Of a DNA stretch of 64,000 bases, positions 8,709 to 18,655 are shown piece after piece (position 1 is the stretch's first letter; each line of letters opens with the position of its first letter). A program made the position numbers and the translations under genes. Under the pieces are notes generated by a model that worked only from the letters and a program-made list of their open reading frames with translations, searched no databases and had not been told where the DNA came from. This stretch comes from Lentibacillus jeotgali (lineage in GTDB: Bacteria > Bacillota > Bacilli > Bacillales > Amphibacillaceae). The stretch covers positions 1 through 64,000 of the forward strand of contig NZ_AGAV01000012.1 of the NCBI RefSeq assembly GCF_000224785.1, in the 5' to 3' direction.

Positions 8709-8732
8709 ATTAGGACCAAGTCATAGGATTAA
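8709..8732 (+). promoter_or_regulatory. Candidate FapR operator
   Basis: The segment contains TTAGGACCAAGTC followed by ATAGGATTAA, similar to the B. subtilis FapR box (TTAGTACCTAGTCTTAA type). It lies just after the -10 hexamer, where FapR binding would block transcription until malonyl-CoA releases it. Assignment is by resemblance and position. Confidence 0.6.
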
Positions 8733-8821
8733 CATGTAAAATGTATTAATTACACAGAAAACGTTGACGCTGCCTTTTGATGCCGGCGGATACGATGTTT
8801 TTCTATTGAACGGAGCTGCAA

Positions 8822-9415
8822 ATGAAAATCAGTAAAACAGAACGCCAGCGGTTATTAAAAGAAACCATTGAAGCCACGCCCTTTATAACCGATGAAAAAC
8901 TGGCAGACAAATTCAATGTCAGTATACAGACAATAAGGCTTGACCGAATGGAACTTTCCATACCCGAACTCCGTGAACGGATAAAGTCTGTCGCCGCATA
9001 TCAGTGGAATGAAACGGTAAAGGCGCTTCCTCTGGATGAAGTGATTGGTGAAATTATCGACCTTGATCTTGACCGACGTGCCATTTCAATATTGGAAATT
9101 AAAAAAGAACATGTTTTTTCGCGAAATAAAATTGCACGCGGGCATCATCTGTTTGCACAGGCAAATTCCCTGGCTGTTGCGGTTATTAATGATGAGCTTG
9201 CACTGACTGCAAAATCAGAGATCAAGTTCACCAGACAGGTAAAAGCAGGTGAGCGCGTCGTTGCCAAAGCCTTCGTTGAAGATGTGGACGTCAAAGGTAT
9301 GACAATTGTACGTGTTGACAGCTTTGTCGACAATGAGAATGTGTTTACCGGATTATTTCATATGTATCGTTCAAACGATCCAAAAGGGGACATTGGAAAT
9401 GAAGATAGCAATTGA
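8822..9415 (+). CDS. fapR: Fatty acid and phospholipid biosynthesis repressor FapR
   Basis: FapR represses lipid-synthesis genes and is released by malonyl-CoA. The 197-residue product has a DeoR-like N-terminal helix-turn-helix ([33 protein letters not shown], residues about 19-52), a linker helix, and a C-terminal hot-dog effector domain ([21 protein letters not shown] to the end). It heads the operon fapR-plsX-fabD-fabG and overlaps plsX by 17 bases, indicating translational coupling. A candidate FapR operator sits in its own promoter. Confidence 0.93.
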   Translation: MKISKTERQRLLKETIEATPFITDEKLADKFNVSIQTIRLDRMELSIPELRERIKSVAAYQWNETVKALPLDEVIGEIIDLDLDRRAISILEIKKEHVFSRNKIARGHHLFAQANSLAVAVINDELALTAKSEIKFTRQVKAGERVVAKAFVEDVDVKGMTIVRVDSFVDNENVFTGLFHMYRSNDPKGDIGNEDSN

Positions 9416-10400
9416 TGCGATGGGCGGCGACCACGCACCTGAAGCGATTGTTAAAGGTGCTGAAGAGGCCGTGTCCAACATTGAAAATCTAAACATATCG
9501 CTGATTGGTGATGAGAAAAAAATAAAACAGTATCTTTCTGATTCAAATCGAATTGAAATGATTCATACTGACGAGATTATTACGGCCGAAGATGAACCGG
9601 TCAGGGCTGTCAGAAGCAAAAAAAATTCATCATTGGTCCTGATGGCCAAAGAAGTGAAGGAAAAACGTGCAGATGCTTGTATTTCGGCAGGAAATACCGG
9701 GGCTTTGATGAGTGCAGGGTTGTTTGTTGTCGGGAGAATCCGCGGAATTGACCGTCCGGCATTAAGTCCGACACTTCCAACGACTGACGGAAAAGGCTTT
9801 TTGCTGCTGGACGTCGGCGCAAATGTCGATGCAAAAGCCCATAACCTTGTGCAATATGCCATTATGGGTTCAATTTATACAGAAAAGGTAAGGTCTATTT
9901 CAAACCCGACTGTCGGTCTCATGAACATTGGAACAGAAGAGGGTAAGGGCAATGAACTGACGAAAAAGGCATACTATCAGTTAAAAGATGCTCCTGTTAA
10001 TTTTATCGGAAACGTTGAAGCACGTGATATCCTGTCGGGTACTGCGGATGTTGTTGTGACCGATGGATTCAGCGGGAACATTGCATTGAAAACGATCGAG
10101 GGCACGGCAATGACCATGTTTTCGATGCTGAAAGAGACATTCATGGCATCAGTCAAAACAAAAATCGCAGCTGGTATGATTAAAAATGATTTAAAAAGTT
10201 TGCAAAGTCAATTGGATTATTCAGAGTATGGCGGCGCAGGCTTATTTGGTCTGACTTCACCGGTTATTAAAGCACATGGATCATCAAACAGCCGTGCAGT
10301 ATTCAATGCCATTCAGCAGGCAGCACATATGGTTGATAATAATGTTACCGAGACGATTAAAACAACAGTCGAATCGGTTGATTTGAACAAGGGGGATTAA
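9399..10400 (+). CDS. plsX: Phosphate acyltransferase PlsX
   Basis: PlsX converts acyl-ACP and phosphate into acyl-phosphate, the acyl donor for PlsY in phosphatidic acid synthesis; it is a peripheral membrane enzyme. The 333-residue protein begins with the family signature [20 protein letters not shown] and contains SAGNTGALM and [13 protein letters not shown]. The ATG at 9399 is chosen because AAGGGGA lies 8 bases upstream and the protein starts as in the family; the open frame continues upstream inside fapR. fabD starts 1 base after the stop. Confidence 0.95.
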   Translation: MKIAIDAMGGDHAPEAIVKGAEEAVSNIENLNISLIGDEKKIKQYLSDSNRIEMIHTDEIITAEDEPVRAVRSKKNSSLVLMAKEVKEKRADACISAGNTGALMSAGLFVVGRIRGIDRPALSPTLPTTDGKGFLLLDVGANVDAKAHNLVQYAIMGSIYTEKVRSISNPTVGLMNIGTEEGKGNELTKKAYYQLKDAPVNFIGNVEARDILSGTADVVVTDGFSGNIALKTIEGTAMTMFSMLKETFMASVKTKIAAGMIKNDLKSLQSQLDYSEYGGAGLFGLTSPVIKAHGSSNSRAVFNAIQQAAHMVDNNVTETIKTTVESVDLNKGD

Positions 10401-10401
10401 T

Positions 10402-11343
10402 ATGAAACGTGCAGCATTTTTATTTCCCGGCCAGGGTTCACAGACGGTCGGTATGGCGAAAGCGTTTTATGATGAATATGCCGAGGTAAGGGAATTGTTC
10501 GCCCAGGCTGATCAGTTGTTGGGAAAAGAGCTGACACAGCTAATGTTTGACGGTCCTCAAGACGCACTAACTGAAACTGAAAACGCACAGCCGGCGTTAT
10601 TATTGTCCGGCATTGCTGTACAAAGACTTTTGCAAAAGGAAAATATGCAGCCGGTGATGGCGGCAGGACATAGTCTTGGGGAATACAGTGCTCTTGTGGC
10701 TGCAGGTGCGCTCCCGTTTGAGGAAGCACTGCCGCTTGTTGCCACAAGGGGAAGGCTGATGGAAGAAGCCTTCCCGAAAGGTCAGGGGTCGATGGCAGCA
10801 GTTCTGGGCATGTCTCAAAGTGATATCGAACAGGCGCTTGAGGCGTTAAATGAAGATCAGGTAGCTGACATTGCGAATTTGAACTGTCCGGGCCAGATTG
10901 TCATCTCCGGGTCGAAAGAGGGGATTGATGCAGCCGAGGGGCTCTTGAAGGAGAAAGGCGCCAAGCGGGTCCTGCCTCTAAACGTGAGCGGACCATTCCA
11001 TTCGAGGCTGATGAAACCGGCCAATGAACAATTTGCGGAAGAACTGAACTGTATGACTTTCAGTGATGCGGATATCCCAGTTTACGCCAATGTAACGGCT
11101 GAACCTGTCAAAGACAAGAACAGTGTTAAAGACCTGCTGATCAGACAGCTGTATTCACCTGTACGGTTTGAAGAATCAATCCGGAATATGATGCATGAAG
11201 GTGTTGATGCCTTTATTGAGCTTGGAACAGGCAAGGTATTAAGCGGACTTGTCCGGAAAATTGACCGCAAAGCTAAAACGTTTGCCGTGCAGGATCCGGA
11301 CTCGTTAAATGAGTTTCTAACATGGTATAGGGAGGAATCTTGA
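10402..11343 (+). CDS. fabD: Malonyl-CoA:ACP transacylase
   Basis: FabD transfers the malonyl group from CoA to acyl carrier protein, supplying chain extender for type II fatty acid synthesis. The 313-residue protein opens with FLFPGQGSQ, has the nucleophile Ser91 in GHSLGEYSA and the catalytic His in GPFHSRLM. It is tightly packed between plsX (1-base gap) and fabG (1-base overlap, TGATG). Confidence 0.95.
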   Translation: MKRAAFLFPGQGSQTVGMAKAFYDEYAEVRELFAQADQLLGKELTQLMFDGPQDALTETENAQPALLLSGIAVQRLLQKENMQPVMAAGHSLGEYSALVAAGALPFEEALPLVATRGRLMEEAFPKGQGSMAAVLGMSQSDIEQALEALNEDQVADIANLNCPGQIVISGSKEGIDAAEGLLKEKGAKRVLPLNVSGPFHSRLMKPANEQFAEELNCMTFSDADIPVYANVTAEPVKDKNSVKDLLIRQLYSPVRFEESIRNMMHEGVDAFIELGTGKVLSGLVRKIDRKAKTFAVQDPDSLNEFLTWYREES

Positions 11344-12083
11344 TGCTGGACGGAAAAAGTGCATTGGTAACGGGGGCCTCACGTGGCATTGGCCGAGCGA
11401 TTGCTCTCGAGCTGGCAAGGCAGGGTGCAAATGTTGCCGTTAACTACTCCGGCAGTGAGGACAAGGCACAAGCTGTTGTTGAAGAAATTAAACAAATGGG
11501 TGTACAATCGTTTAAGATTCAGGCAAATGTTGCAGATGAAAAAGAAGCAAAAGCCATGGTGAAACAAGTCGTCAGTGAATTTGACAGCCTGGATATTTTA
11601 GTGAATAATGCGGGTATCAACAGGGATAACTTATTAATGCGGATGAAGGAAGATGAATTTGATCAGGTGATTGATACCAATCTTAAAGGCGTCTTCCAAT
11701 GTACAAAAGCTGTTTCAAGACAAATGATGAAACAAAAAGGCGGCCGGATCATTAATGTATCCTCGATCGTCGGGGTGAGCGGCAATGCCGGTCAGGCAAA
11801 CTATACAGCTGCCAAAGCAGGCGTTATTGGCTTGACAAAATCAACTGCCAAGGAATTTGCATCACGAAATATCCTTGTTAACGCGGTTGCGCCCGGCTTC
11901 ATTTCGACTGATATGACCGATGCCTTGACTGAGGAGCAAAAAGAAGGGATGCTGTCCGTGATACCGCTCGAAAAATTGGGAGAACCGGATGATGTGGCAC
12001 GGGTTGTGCGTTTCCTGGCGTCAGATGATGCAAAATACATTACCGGCCAGACAATTCACATCGATGGCGGTATGGTCATGTAA
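11343..12083 (+). CDS. fabG: 3-oxoacyl-ACP reductase FabG
   Basis: FabG is the NADPH-dependent reductase of 3-oxoacyl-ACP. The 246-residue short-chain dehydrogenase has the cofactor loop TGASRGIG near the N-terminus, NNAG, and a catalytic Ser-Tyr-Lys set (SSIVG, then Y154 and K158 in NYTAAKAG), ending in the family tail [12 protein letters not shown]. The ATG at 11343 overlaps the fabD stop and follows GGAGGA by 6 bases. Confidence 0.95.
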   Translation: MLDGKSALVTGASRGIGRAIALELARQGANVAVNYSGSEDKAQAVVEEIKQMGVQSFKIQANVADEKEAKAMVKQVVSEFDSLDILVNNAGINRDNLLMRMKEDEFDQVIDTNLKGVFQCTKAVSRQMMKQKGGRIINVSSIVGVSGNAGQANYTAAKAGVIGLTKSTAKEFASRNILVNAVAPGFISTDMTDALTEEQKEGMLSVIPLEKLGEPDDVARVVRFLASDDAKYITGQTIHIDGGMVM

Positions 12084-12143
12084 AACAGAAACCGGTATTA
12101 GGTTTTTGTTTTACATAAATTTCTCGAAAGGGGGTGACGACTC

Positions 12144-12380
12144 ATGGCAGATGTATTCGATAAGGTAAAAGATATTATTGTTGATAAATTGGAAGTGGAA
12201 GAATCACAAGTGACAATGGAGGCTTCTTTCAAAGACGACCTTGAAGCTGACTCACTTGATGTGGTTGAACTTGTTATGGAACTTGAAGACGAGTTTGACA
12301 TGGAAATCGCTGATGAAGAAGCTGAAAAAATCAATACGGTTGGGGATGCTGTCAATTACATAAACAGCAATCAATCCTGA
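12144..12380 (+). CDS. acpP: Acyl carrier protein
   Basis: This 78-residue acidic protein carries growing acyl chains in fatty acid synthesis. The phosphopantetheine attachment Ser lies in [15 protein letters not shown]. It has its own strong ribosome binding site (AAAGGGGGTGA) 60 bases after fabG and is followed by an intrinsic terminator, which closes the lipid operon before rnc. Confidence 0.97.
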   Translation: MADVFDKVKDIIVDKLEVEESQVTMEASFKDDLEADSLDVVELVMELEDEFDMEIADEEAEKINTVGDAVNYINSNQS

Positions 12381-12400
12381 GTCCATATAGTTTTGCAGGA

Positions 12401-12426
12401 AGTCCCGCACCACGCGGGGCTTTTTA
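12401..12426 (+). terminator. Intrinsic terminator after acpP
   Basis: AGTCCCGC (12401-12408) pairs with GCGGGGCT (12414-12421) around a 5-base loop, followed by TTTTT. Confidence 0.85.
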
Positions 12427-12473
12427 GTCTATTTTAGATGTATTAATCTTAATGCGGAGTGGTGACAATCGGC

Positions 12474-13157
12474 ATGAATCTTTCACATTTGGAACAACAA
12501 CTGGATATAACATTTAATGATCAAAGCCTGTTGAAGCAAGCTTTTACACATTCATCTTATGTGAATGAGCATCGGGATAAGAATTTTTCGGATAATGAGC
12601 GTTTGGAATTTTTGGGTGATGCAGTCCTTGAACTTGGTGTATCCCAATATTTATATAAGCAAAAGGAGCGTCTGGCTGAGGGAGACCTGACTAAATTGCG
12701 CGCATCAATTGTATGTGAGCCGTCGCTGGTTGAGTTTTCCCGTGAGCTGGATTTTGGTGATTACTTGTTTCTGGGCAAGGGTGAGGAACAATCAGGCGGC
12801 CGTGAACGACCTGCAATACTGGCAGATGTGTTTGAAGCATTCCTGGGAGCATTGTATCTGGACCAAGGCTATGATGTCGTTATTCAATTTTTGAAACAGC
12901 ATGTCTATCCGAAAATAACAACAGGTGCTTTTTCGCATGCGATGGATTATAAAAGCAAACTCCAGGAACAAGTTCAGCAGACCCGAAATCACAGCATTGA
13001 CTATGTCATTGCCGATGAAAAAGGTCCTTCCCACGATAAGGAGTTTATCGCTCAGGTGATTATAAATAATCATGTGTCAGGCGAGGGAGCAGGCCATACC
13101 AAAAAAGAAGCTGAACAACGTGCTGCCAAGCATGCTCTGGATACGATCGATGATTAG
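12474..13157 (+). CDS. rnc: Ribonuclease III
   Basis: RNase III cuts double-stranded RNA in rRNA precursors, scRNA and mRNAs. The 227-residue protein has the nuclease signature [14 protein letters not shown] with its acidic catalytic residues and [16 protein letters not shown], then a C-terminal double-stranded RNA binding domain ([10 protein letters not shown] to [13 protein letters not shown]). I prefer the ATG at 12474, with a GGTGA-like site 8 bases upstream; GTG codons at 12459 and 12462 are alternatives. Confidence 0.93.
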   Translation: MNLSHLEQQLDITFNDQSLLKQAFTHSSYVNEHRDKNFSDNERLEFLGDAVLELGVSQYLYKQKERLAEGDLTKLRASIVCEPSLVEFSRELDFGDYLFLGKGEEQSGGRERPAILADVFEAFLGALYLDQGYDVVIQFLKQHVYPKITTGAFSHAMDYKSKLQEQVQQTRNHSIDYVIADEKGPSHDKEFIAQVIINNHVSGEGAGHTKKEAEQRAAKHALDTIDD

Positions 13158-13167
13158 AAGTCTTTAA

Positions 13168-13206
13168 AAAGCTGCACCCCAAATTATATTGGTGGTGCAG
13201 CTTTCT
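13168..13206 (+). terminator. Intrinsic terminator after rnc
   Basis: AAAGCTGCACC (13168-13178) pairs perfectly with GGTGCAGCTTT (13194-13204). A copy of the dispersed repeat begins at once behind it. Confidence 0.75.
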
Positions 13207-13207
13207 C

Positions 13208-13283
13208 AGCAGTTAAGAAAGTATAAATTCTTTCTTACTGCATAAGTGCAACTAAGGCTTTCGCCATTAATGCTTGGCGATAA
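13208..13283 (+). repeat. Dispersed two-hairpin repeat, copy 1
   Basis: The sequence begins GCAGTTAAGAAAGTATAA, folds into a hairpin with TTCTTACTGC, continues with ATAAGTGCAACTAAGG and ends in a second hairpin (TTCGCCA with TGGCGA). It is nearly identical to copies at 31541 and 59680. It lies directly behind the rnc terminator. Confidence 0.8.
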
Positions 13284-13296
13284 TGATATTATCCCG

Positions 13297-13521
13297 TTAT
13301 GATTTCCTTACTGACCTCAGCTCATCAATAAATGCCTGTGTCTCGGATGGGCTAAGTTGACCTCTCTGTTTGACCATATCATACATAAATTTAATGTCGT
13401 CAAATTTATCCAAGTCGTAGTCCTCCGGTTGCATCACCTCACGATTGACGACACTCAATTGTTCAGCCAGTTCATCCAGCATAAATTTCAGGTTTTCCTG
13501 TGTCGCATTTTCCAGATTCAT
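13297..13521 (-). CDS. DUF1128 (UPF0435, YfkK-like) family protein
   Basis: This 74-residue soluble, highly charged protein matches the UPF0435/DUF1128 family of Bacillales (B. subtilis YfkK); the function is unknown. Family features are ENLKFMLDELAEQL, VMQPEDYDLDKFDDIKFMYDMV and LSPSETQAFIDELRSVRK. A strong AAGGAGGTG lies 4 bases before the ATG on the minus strand, supporting it as a real gene. In B. subtilis the gene is not next to rnc; here it lies between rnc and smc, opposite to all neighbours. Confidence 0.85.
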   Translation of the reverse strand: MNLENATQENLKFMLDELAEQLSVVNREVMQPEDYDLDKFDDIKFMYDMVKQRGQLSPSETQAFIDELRSVRKS

Positions 13522-13674
13522 GTGAACACCTCCTTAAAGATAGTCCCACAAAGCTTATGTATTGATTAAAACTTCTTTTGTGCTTCTCTTTATGATAAAA
13601 TAAATGCGTTAAAATGCCAACCAGGCTGGATACATATTTTTGCGGAACCCCTGAGAAATAGTAGGAGAATGTTT

Positions 13675-16600
13675 ATGTATTTGAAACGATTGGAAAGCGT
13701 GGGCTTTAAGTCATTTGCCGAACGGATCAGTGTGGATTTTGTTCCGGGTGTGACGTCAGTAGTGGGCCCAAACGGCAGCGGAAAAAGCAATATTACTGAC
13801 GCGATCAGATGGGTACTGGGTGAACAGTCAGCACGTTCTTTGCGCGGCTCGAAGATGGAGGATATCATTTTTCAGGGCAGTGACACAAGGCGGGCTCTCA
13901 ATGTTGCCGAAGTGACAATCGTACTGGAGAACAGTGACAAGGAACTTTCGCTCGATTATGAGGAAGTGAGTGTCACCAGACGCGTTTATCGCTCAGGTGA
14001 AAGCGAGTTTTATATCAATAAACAGTCCTGCCGCTTGAAAGATATCGTTGATTTATTTATGGACTCGGGACTTGGACGTGAAGCATTCTCGATTATCAGT
14101 CAGGGAAAAGTTGAGGAAATACTCAGTTCCAAAGCAGATGAACGGCGGACGATCTTTGAAGAAGCTGCCGGCGTATTAAAGTATAAGCAGCGTAAAAAAA
14201 AATCCGAGTATAAATTAGCTGAAACGCAAGAAAATTTGAATCGTGTGGAAGATATTATCCATGAGATTGAACAGCAAATTGAGCCACTTGAAGCGCAGGC
14301 TGAAACGGCGCGGACTTATCTGGATAAAAAAGAAGAATTGAAACAGCACGAGATTTCACTGCTTATTACGGAAATTGAGCAGTTGCATGTTCAGTGGCAG
14401 ACATTGCTTGATGAACTGGAAAAAGAAAAAACGGATGAATTGAATCGGAAAACAGCCATCCAATCAAAAGAAGCTGAGCTGGAAGAAGAACGGCAGCAAC
14501 TTCAGAAGCTTGATGATGAGATTGATCAGCTGCAGGGCAATTTGCTTTCAACAACCGAACAGCTTGAAAAATTCGAAGGTAAAAAACAGTTATTTAATGA
14601 GCGGACAAAACATTTTTCCGAGAACAAAGAGAAACTGGAAGCCCAGCAAAAGGAAACGGCTGAACGCATTGAATTGCTCGAATACGAACTTGGTCAGGAA
14701 AATGAGAGACTCTCTTTACTGCAAAAGAGCCGCAATGACACGAAAGATCAGGTAACACAGCTGGAAACGAAACTGACAACAGAGCGGGAAAACATTGCCG
14801 ATCAAATTGAGGAACTGAAGTCGGATTATATTGAGTATTTGAATGAACAAGCAGCTAAACGGAACGAAAGACAGTCCATCCAGCAGCAGGTTCAGCAAAT
14901 TACTAGCAAAAAAGAGAAACAGTCGGAAAAGTTTGAGGATCTGTTGGATGAGCGGAAGGAACTCAGCTCAAAGACAGAAAAGCTGGAATCGGATTATGCC
15001 GAACAGGAAAGGCTATATCATTCAAAGTCGCAGAATGTCCAGCAGATGAAAGAGGACCTCACGAAGAAACGCGATGCATTTCAGGAAGCGCAAACCAAAC
15101 TGTATCAGGGCTATCAATATATTGAAAAACTTAAATCCAAAAAAGAAATGCTTGCTGATATGAAGGAAGATTTTCAGGGGTTTTTCTACGGTGTTAAGGC
15201 TGTGCTTAAAGCTCGGGAGAGTCAGGAACTTCGTGGTGTTCACGGGGCGGTAATCGAGCTGATAGATGTTCCGAAACAATATATTACCGCGATTGAAACA
15301 GTACTGGGTGGCCAAGCTCAGCATGTTGTCGTGAATGATGACCAGGTAGCACGCCAAGCGATCAGCTGGTTGAAAAAAACAAACAGCGGACGGGCCACTT
15401 TTTTGCCCCTAAACTCGATTCAGGCACGATTTGTTCCAAAAAGTATGCTATCAAAAGCGGAAGATCATCCCGGGTTTGTCGGTGTGGCCTGTGACCTCGT
15501 TTCGACAGAGCCTGAATTTCAGAAAGCGGTCAACCATTTAATGGGGCATGTTCTGGTAGCCAAAACATTGAAAGACGCTAGTGTTATTGCAGGACTGGTC
15601 AATCGTAAGCATCGGGTCGTGACAGTCGAAGGTGATGTGGTCAATCCGGGCGGCTCCATGTCAGGTGGCGCTCAGAAAAAATCGAAGCAGTCATTATTTA
15701 CAAGAGAAAAAGATTTGCAGGAAGTGACCGAAAAACTTACGGACTATCAGCAAAAAGTAAATCACTTTGATCAGCAAGTTAACAAACAAAAGCAGCAAAT
15801 TAGCCAGATTGATCGCCAGATTGCTTCAGAAGAGGAGGCAGCCAATAGCGAACAGGAAAAATTGCAGGAAATCCGCACCTCCTATAAAGAAGCTGAAATG
15901 AAACTTGCGACCTTGAATGATAATCTGCAGTTATATGATCAGGATAAACAGCAATTTGACCAGGACACAAGCGACCTGAACACACGTGACGGGCAGCTGG
16001 AAAAAGAACTTAACATTATTTCCGATCATCTTGAATCAACCCAGCAGGAAATTGATAAGCTGTCCAGGCAGGAAGCGTCGTTTCAGGAAAATCAGGAACA
16101 GTTAAGAGAAGATTATCAGAAGAGACAAGTCGCTTTGGCTGAACAGGAAGAACGCCTAAAGAATCAGCGTGAAAAAACAAACAGCCTGCAAACACAGTTA
16201 AGTGATTATGAGGAGCAGTATGAGATCATTGTCAATGATCTGAACGAGCTCCTTGATATGCAGAATTCAGAGGAAACTGAAGAAGAGATGGAAGCCAATA
16301 TTTCTGCAGCCAAAAAGGATAAAGAAGCCATTACTGACAAAATCCAAAAAATGCGAGCAAATCGTTCAGAACGCACACAGCTTATGCAGGATCAGGACCG
16401 CGAGTTGAAAGAAGAAAACAAACAACACCAGGCATTTAAAGAGGCTATTCAAGCAAAAGAAGTCAAGGCTAATCGTCTGGATGTCGAACTGGAAAACCGC
16501 TTGTCCAAACTACAGACGGAATATACAATGACATTTGAAAAAGCCAAACAGGCGTATGATAAGACGGATAATACTGACGAAACTCAGACAATGGTGACGC

Positions 16601-17241
16601 AAATTAAGCAGTCCATCGATCAGCTGGGCACGGTCAATTTAGGTGCAATCGATGAGTATGATCGTATTTCCGATCGGTATGACTTTTTATCCAGGCAGCA
16701 AAACGATCTGATCGAAGCGAAACAGACGCTCCATTCAGTTATTGCGGAAATGGACGAAGAAATGGAAAAACGCTTCAGTGAGACATTCGGTCAGATTAAA
16801 GATGAATTTTCTGTTGTCTTTAAGCAATTATTTGGCGGAGGAAAGGCAGAGCTGCAATTGACCGACCCGAATAACCTGCTCGATACCGGTGTGGAGATCA
16901 TTGCACAGCCGCCCGGCAAAAAATTGCAGCATCTCGGGCTCCTTTCAGGCGGGGAACGGGCTTTGACAGCTATTGCCCTGTTATTTGCCATACTGCGTGT
17001 CCGTCCTGTGCCGTTCTGTGTGTTGGACGAGGTCGAGGCTGCCCTTGATGAGGCAAATGTTATTCGATTCGCCAAGTATTTGAAGACGTTCAGTGAAGAC
17101 ACGCAATTCATTGTCATTACTCATCGCAAGGGAACGATGGAAGAATCAGATGTCCTGTATGGCGTTACAATGCAGGAATCCGGCGTATCACGGCTTGTCT
17201 CGGTCCGGCTGGAAGAGACTGAAGCGCTTATCAATGCATAA
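13675..17241 (+). CDS. smc: Chromosome segregation ATPase SMC
   Basis: SMC with ScpA/ScpB condenses and aligns chromosome arms. The 1188-residue protein has an N-terminal ATPase half with Walker A GPNGSGKS at 31-38, a long coiled coil, a hinge near residues 510-670 (GVHGAVIELI, GQAQHVVVND, GGSMSGGAQKK), a second coiled coil, and the C-terminal ABC signature LSGGERALTAIALLFA with Walker B FCVLDEVEAALDEAN. The ATG at 13675 fits best because AGGAGA ends 6 bases upstream; the ATG at 13669 directly abuts that site. ftsY follows 15 bases downstream. Confidence 0.95.
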   Translation: MYLKRLESVGFKSFAERISVDFVPGVTSVVGPNGSGKSNITDAIRWVLGEQSARSLRGSKMEDIIFQGSDTRRALNVAEVTIVLENSDKELSLDYEEVSVTRRVYRSGESEFYINKQSCRLKDIVDLFMDSGLGREAFSIISQGKVEEILSSKADERRTIFEEAAGVLKYKQRKKKSEYKLAETQENLNRVEDIIHEIEQQIEPLEAQAETARTYLDKKEELKQHEISLLITEIEQLHVQWQTLLDELEKEKTDELNRKTAIQSKEAELEEERQQLQKLDDEIDQLQGNLLSTTEQLEKFEGKKQLFNERTKHFSENKEKLEAQQKETAERIELLEYELGQENERLSLLQKSRNDTKDQVTQLETKLTTERENIADQIEELKSDYIEYLNEQAAKRNERQSIQQQVQQITSKKEKQSEKFEDLLDERKELSSKTEKLESDYAEQERLYHSKSQNVQQMKEDLTKKRDAFQEAQTKLYQGYQYIEKLKSKKEMLADMKEDFQGFFYGVKAVLKARESQELRGVHGAVIELIDVPKQYITAIETVLGGQAQHVVVNDDQVARQAISWLKKTNSGRATFLPLNSIQARFVPKSMLSKAEDHPGFVGVACDLVSTEPEFQKAVNHLMGHVLVAKTLKDASVIAGLVNRKHRVVTVEGDVVNPGGSMSGGAQKKSKQSLFTREKDLQEVTEKLTDYQQKVNHFDQQVNKQKQQISQIDRQIASEEEAANSEQEKLQEIRTSYKEAEMKLATLNDNLQLYDQDKQQFDQDTSDLNTRDGQLEKELNIISDHLESTQQEIDKLSRQEASFQENQEQLREDYQKRQVALAEQEERLKNQREKTNSLQTQLSDYEEQYEIIVNDLNELLDMQNSEETEEEMEANISAAKKDKEAITDKIQKMRANRSERTQLMQDQDRELKEENKQHQAFKEAIQAKEVKANRLDVELENRLSKLQTEYTMTFEKAKQAYDKTDNTDETQTMVTQIKQSIDQLGTVNLGAIDEYDRISDRYDFLSRQQNDLIEAKQTLHSVIAEMDEEMEKRFSETFGQIKDEFSVVFKQLFGGGKAELQLTDPNNLLDTGVEIIAQPPGKKLQHLGLLSGGERALTAIALLFAILRVRPVPFCVLDEVEAALDEANVIRFAKYLKTFSEDTQFIVITHRKGTMEESDVLYGVTMQESGVSRLVSVRLEETEALINA

Positions 17242-17256
17242 GGAGGAATTCGTTTA

Positions 17257-18258
17257 ATGGGATTCATGGATAAATTAAAAAATAAATTTAAACAGAACGA
17301 AGAAGAAACACAAGACGTTTCTAAAAAATATAAACAAGGTATGGAAAAAACCCGTCAATCGTTTTCCGGAAAACTGAACGACCTGATTGCACGCTACCGC
17401 AAAGTGGACGAGGAATTTTTTGAAGAGCTTGAAGAAGTTCTGATCGGAGCGGATGTTGGGGTCAATACCGTGATGGATCTTGTTGATGAGCTAAAAATGG
17501 AAGTGAAGCGGCAAAACATTAGAGACACAAAAGAAATCAAGGACGTGATTTCGGAGAAGCTGGTAGAAATTTATTACGGAGATGATGATGAGGAAGTCGA
17601 GAAATTAAATATACAGGAAGACGGTCTCTCTGTCATACTTGTTGTCGGTGTGAATGGTGTCGGTAAGACAACGTCGATTGGTAAATTGGCTTATCAATTA
17701 AAACAAGAAGGCAAGCACGTAATGCTGGCTGCTGGTGATACTTTCCGTGCCGGTGCGATTGAGCAGCTGGATGTGTGGGGCGAGCGTGCTGGTGTGGACG
17801 TTATCAAGCAGGGTGAAGGCAGTGATCCGGCCGCAGTCATTTTTGACGGCATCAAGGCAGCGAAATCGCGTAATGCTGATGTATTAATCTGTGATACTGC
17901 GGGCCGCCTGCAAAATAAGGTCAATTTAATGAACGAGCTTGCCAAAGTCAAACGTGTTATTGAAAGAGAAGTGCCTGATGCGCCGCATGACGTATTACTT
18001 GTGCTGGATGCGACAACCGGCCAGAATGCGCTGAGCCAGGCAAAGACTTTTTCCGATGCTACCGATGTATCAGGTATTATCCTGACCAAATTGGACGGAA
18101 CGGCAAAAGGCGGCATTGTACTCGCGATTCGCAATGAACTGCAGATCCCGGTCAAATTTGCCGGTCTGGGTGAACAAATTGAGGATTTGCAGGCGTTTGA
18201 TGCCCATGCATTTGTCTATGGATTATTCGCGGATCTGCTTGAAGATGAGTCTGAATGA
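17257..18258 (+). CDS. ftsY: Signal recognition particle receptor FtsY
   Basis: FtsY is the membrane-associated SRP receptor GTPase that pairs with Ffh to deliver ribosomes to the translocon. The 333-residue protein has a short charged A region and the NG domain, with P-loop GVNGVGKT at 131-138, DTAGR and TKLDGTAKGG. Its start follows AAGGAGGAATTCG. It lies in the conserved smc-ftsY-ylxM-ffh cluster. Confidence 0.95.
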   Translation: MGFMDKLKNKFKQNEEETQDVSKKYKQGMEKTRQSFSGKLNDLIARYRKVDEEFFEELEEVLIGADVGVNTVMDLVDELKMEVKRQNIRDTKEIKDVISEKLVEIYYGDDDEEVEKLNIQEDGLSVILVVGVNGVGKTTSIGKLAYQLKQEGKHVMLAAGDTFRAGAIEQLDVWGERAGVDVIKQGEGSDPAAVIFDGIKAAKSRNADVLICDTAGRLQNKVNLMNELAKVKRVIEREVPDAPHDVLLVLDATTGQNALSQAKTFSDATDVSGIILTKLDGTAKGGIVLAIRNELQIPVKFAGLGEQIEDLQAFDAHAFVYGLFADLLEDESE

Positions 18259-18324
18259 TGGTAAACTTTTGTAAAGGGATTTCACTTAACAATAGAAGGA
18301 AGACATATCTGAGGGGTGAATGAA

Positions 18325-18642
18325 TTGCTTGAAAAAACAACACGTGTTAATTATTTATTCGACTTCTATCAGCCACTGCTGACCCCTAAACAACAGAATT
18401 ACATGGATATGTACTATCGTGAGGACTACTCACTTGGTGAAATTTCCGATTTGCTGCAGGTTTCACGGCAGGCGGTTTATGATAATATCAGAAGAACCGA
18501 ATCGATGCTTGAATCGTATGAAAATAAATTAGGGTTATATGATAAATTCCAAAAGCGAGCCGAAATTTTGGACAAGATGGATAATGCAGCGGAAAATAGT
18601 CAGATACAGGCATTTATCCATCAACTACAAGAATTAGAGTAG
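18325..18642 (+). CDS. ylxM: YlxM family SRP-associated regulator
   Basis: The 105-residue helix-turn-helix protein is encoded next to ffh in most Firmicutes; streptococcal work links YlxM to SRP activity. Visible features are [19 protein letters not shown] and a sigma-70 region 4-like [23 protein letters not shown]. The TTG at 18325 ([11 protein letters not shown]) matches the family start and has GAGGGGTG 6 bases upstream; a GTG at 18316 is an alternative. Confidence 0.88.
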   Translation: MLEKTTRVNYLFDFYQPLLTPKQQNYMDMYYREDYSLGEISDLLQVSRQAVYDNIRRTESMLESYENKLGLYDKFQKRAEILDKMDNAAENSQIQAFIHQLQELE

Positions 18643-18655
18643 GGGGAAACCTTCT

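Noticed and set aside
13208-13283. Repeat copies considered as CRISPR repeats
   Set aside because: Copies are dispersed over 46 kb, with no regular spacers and no cas genes.
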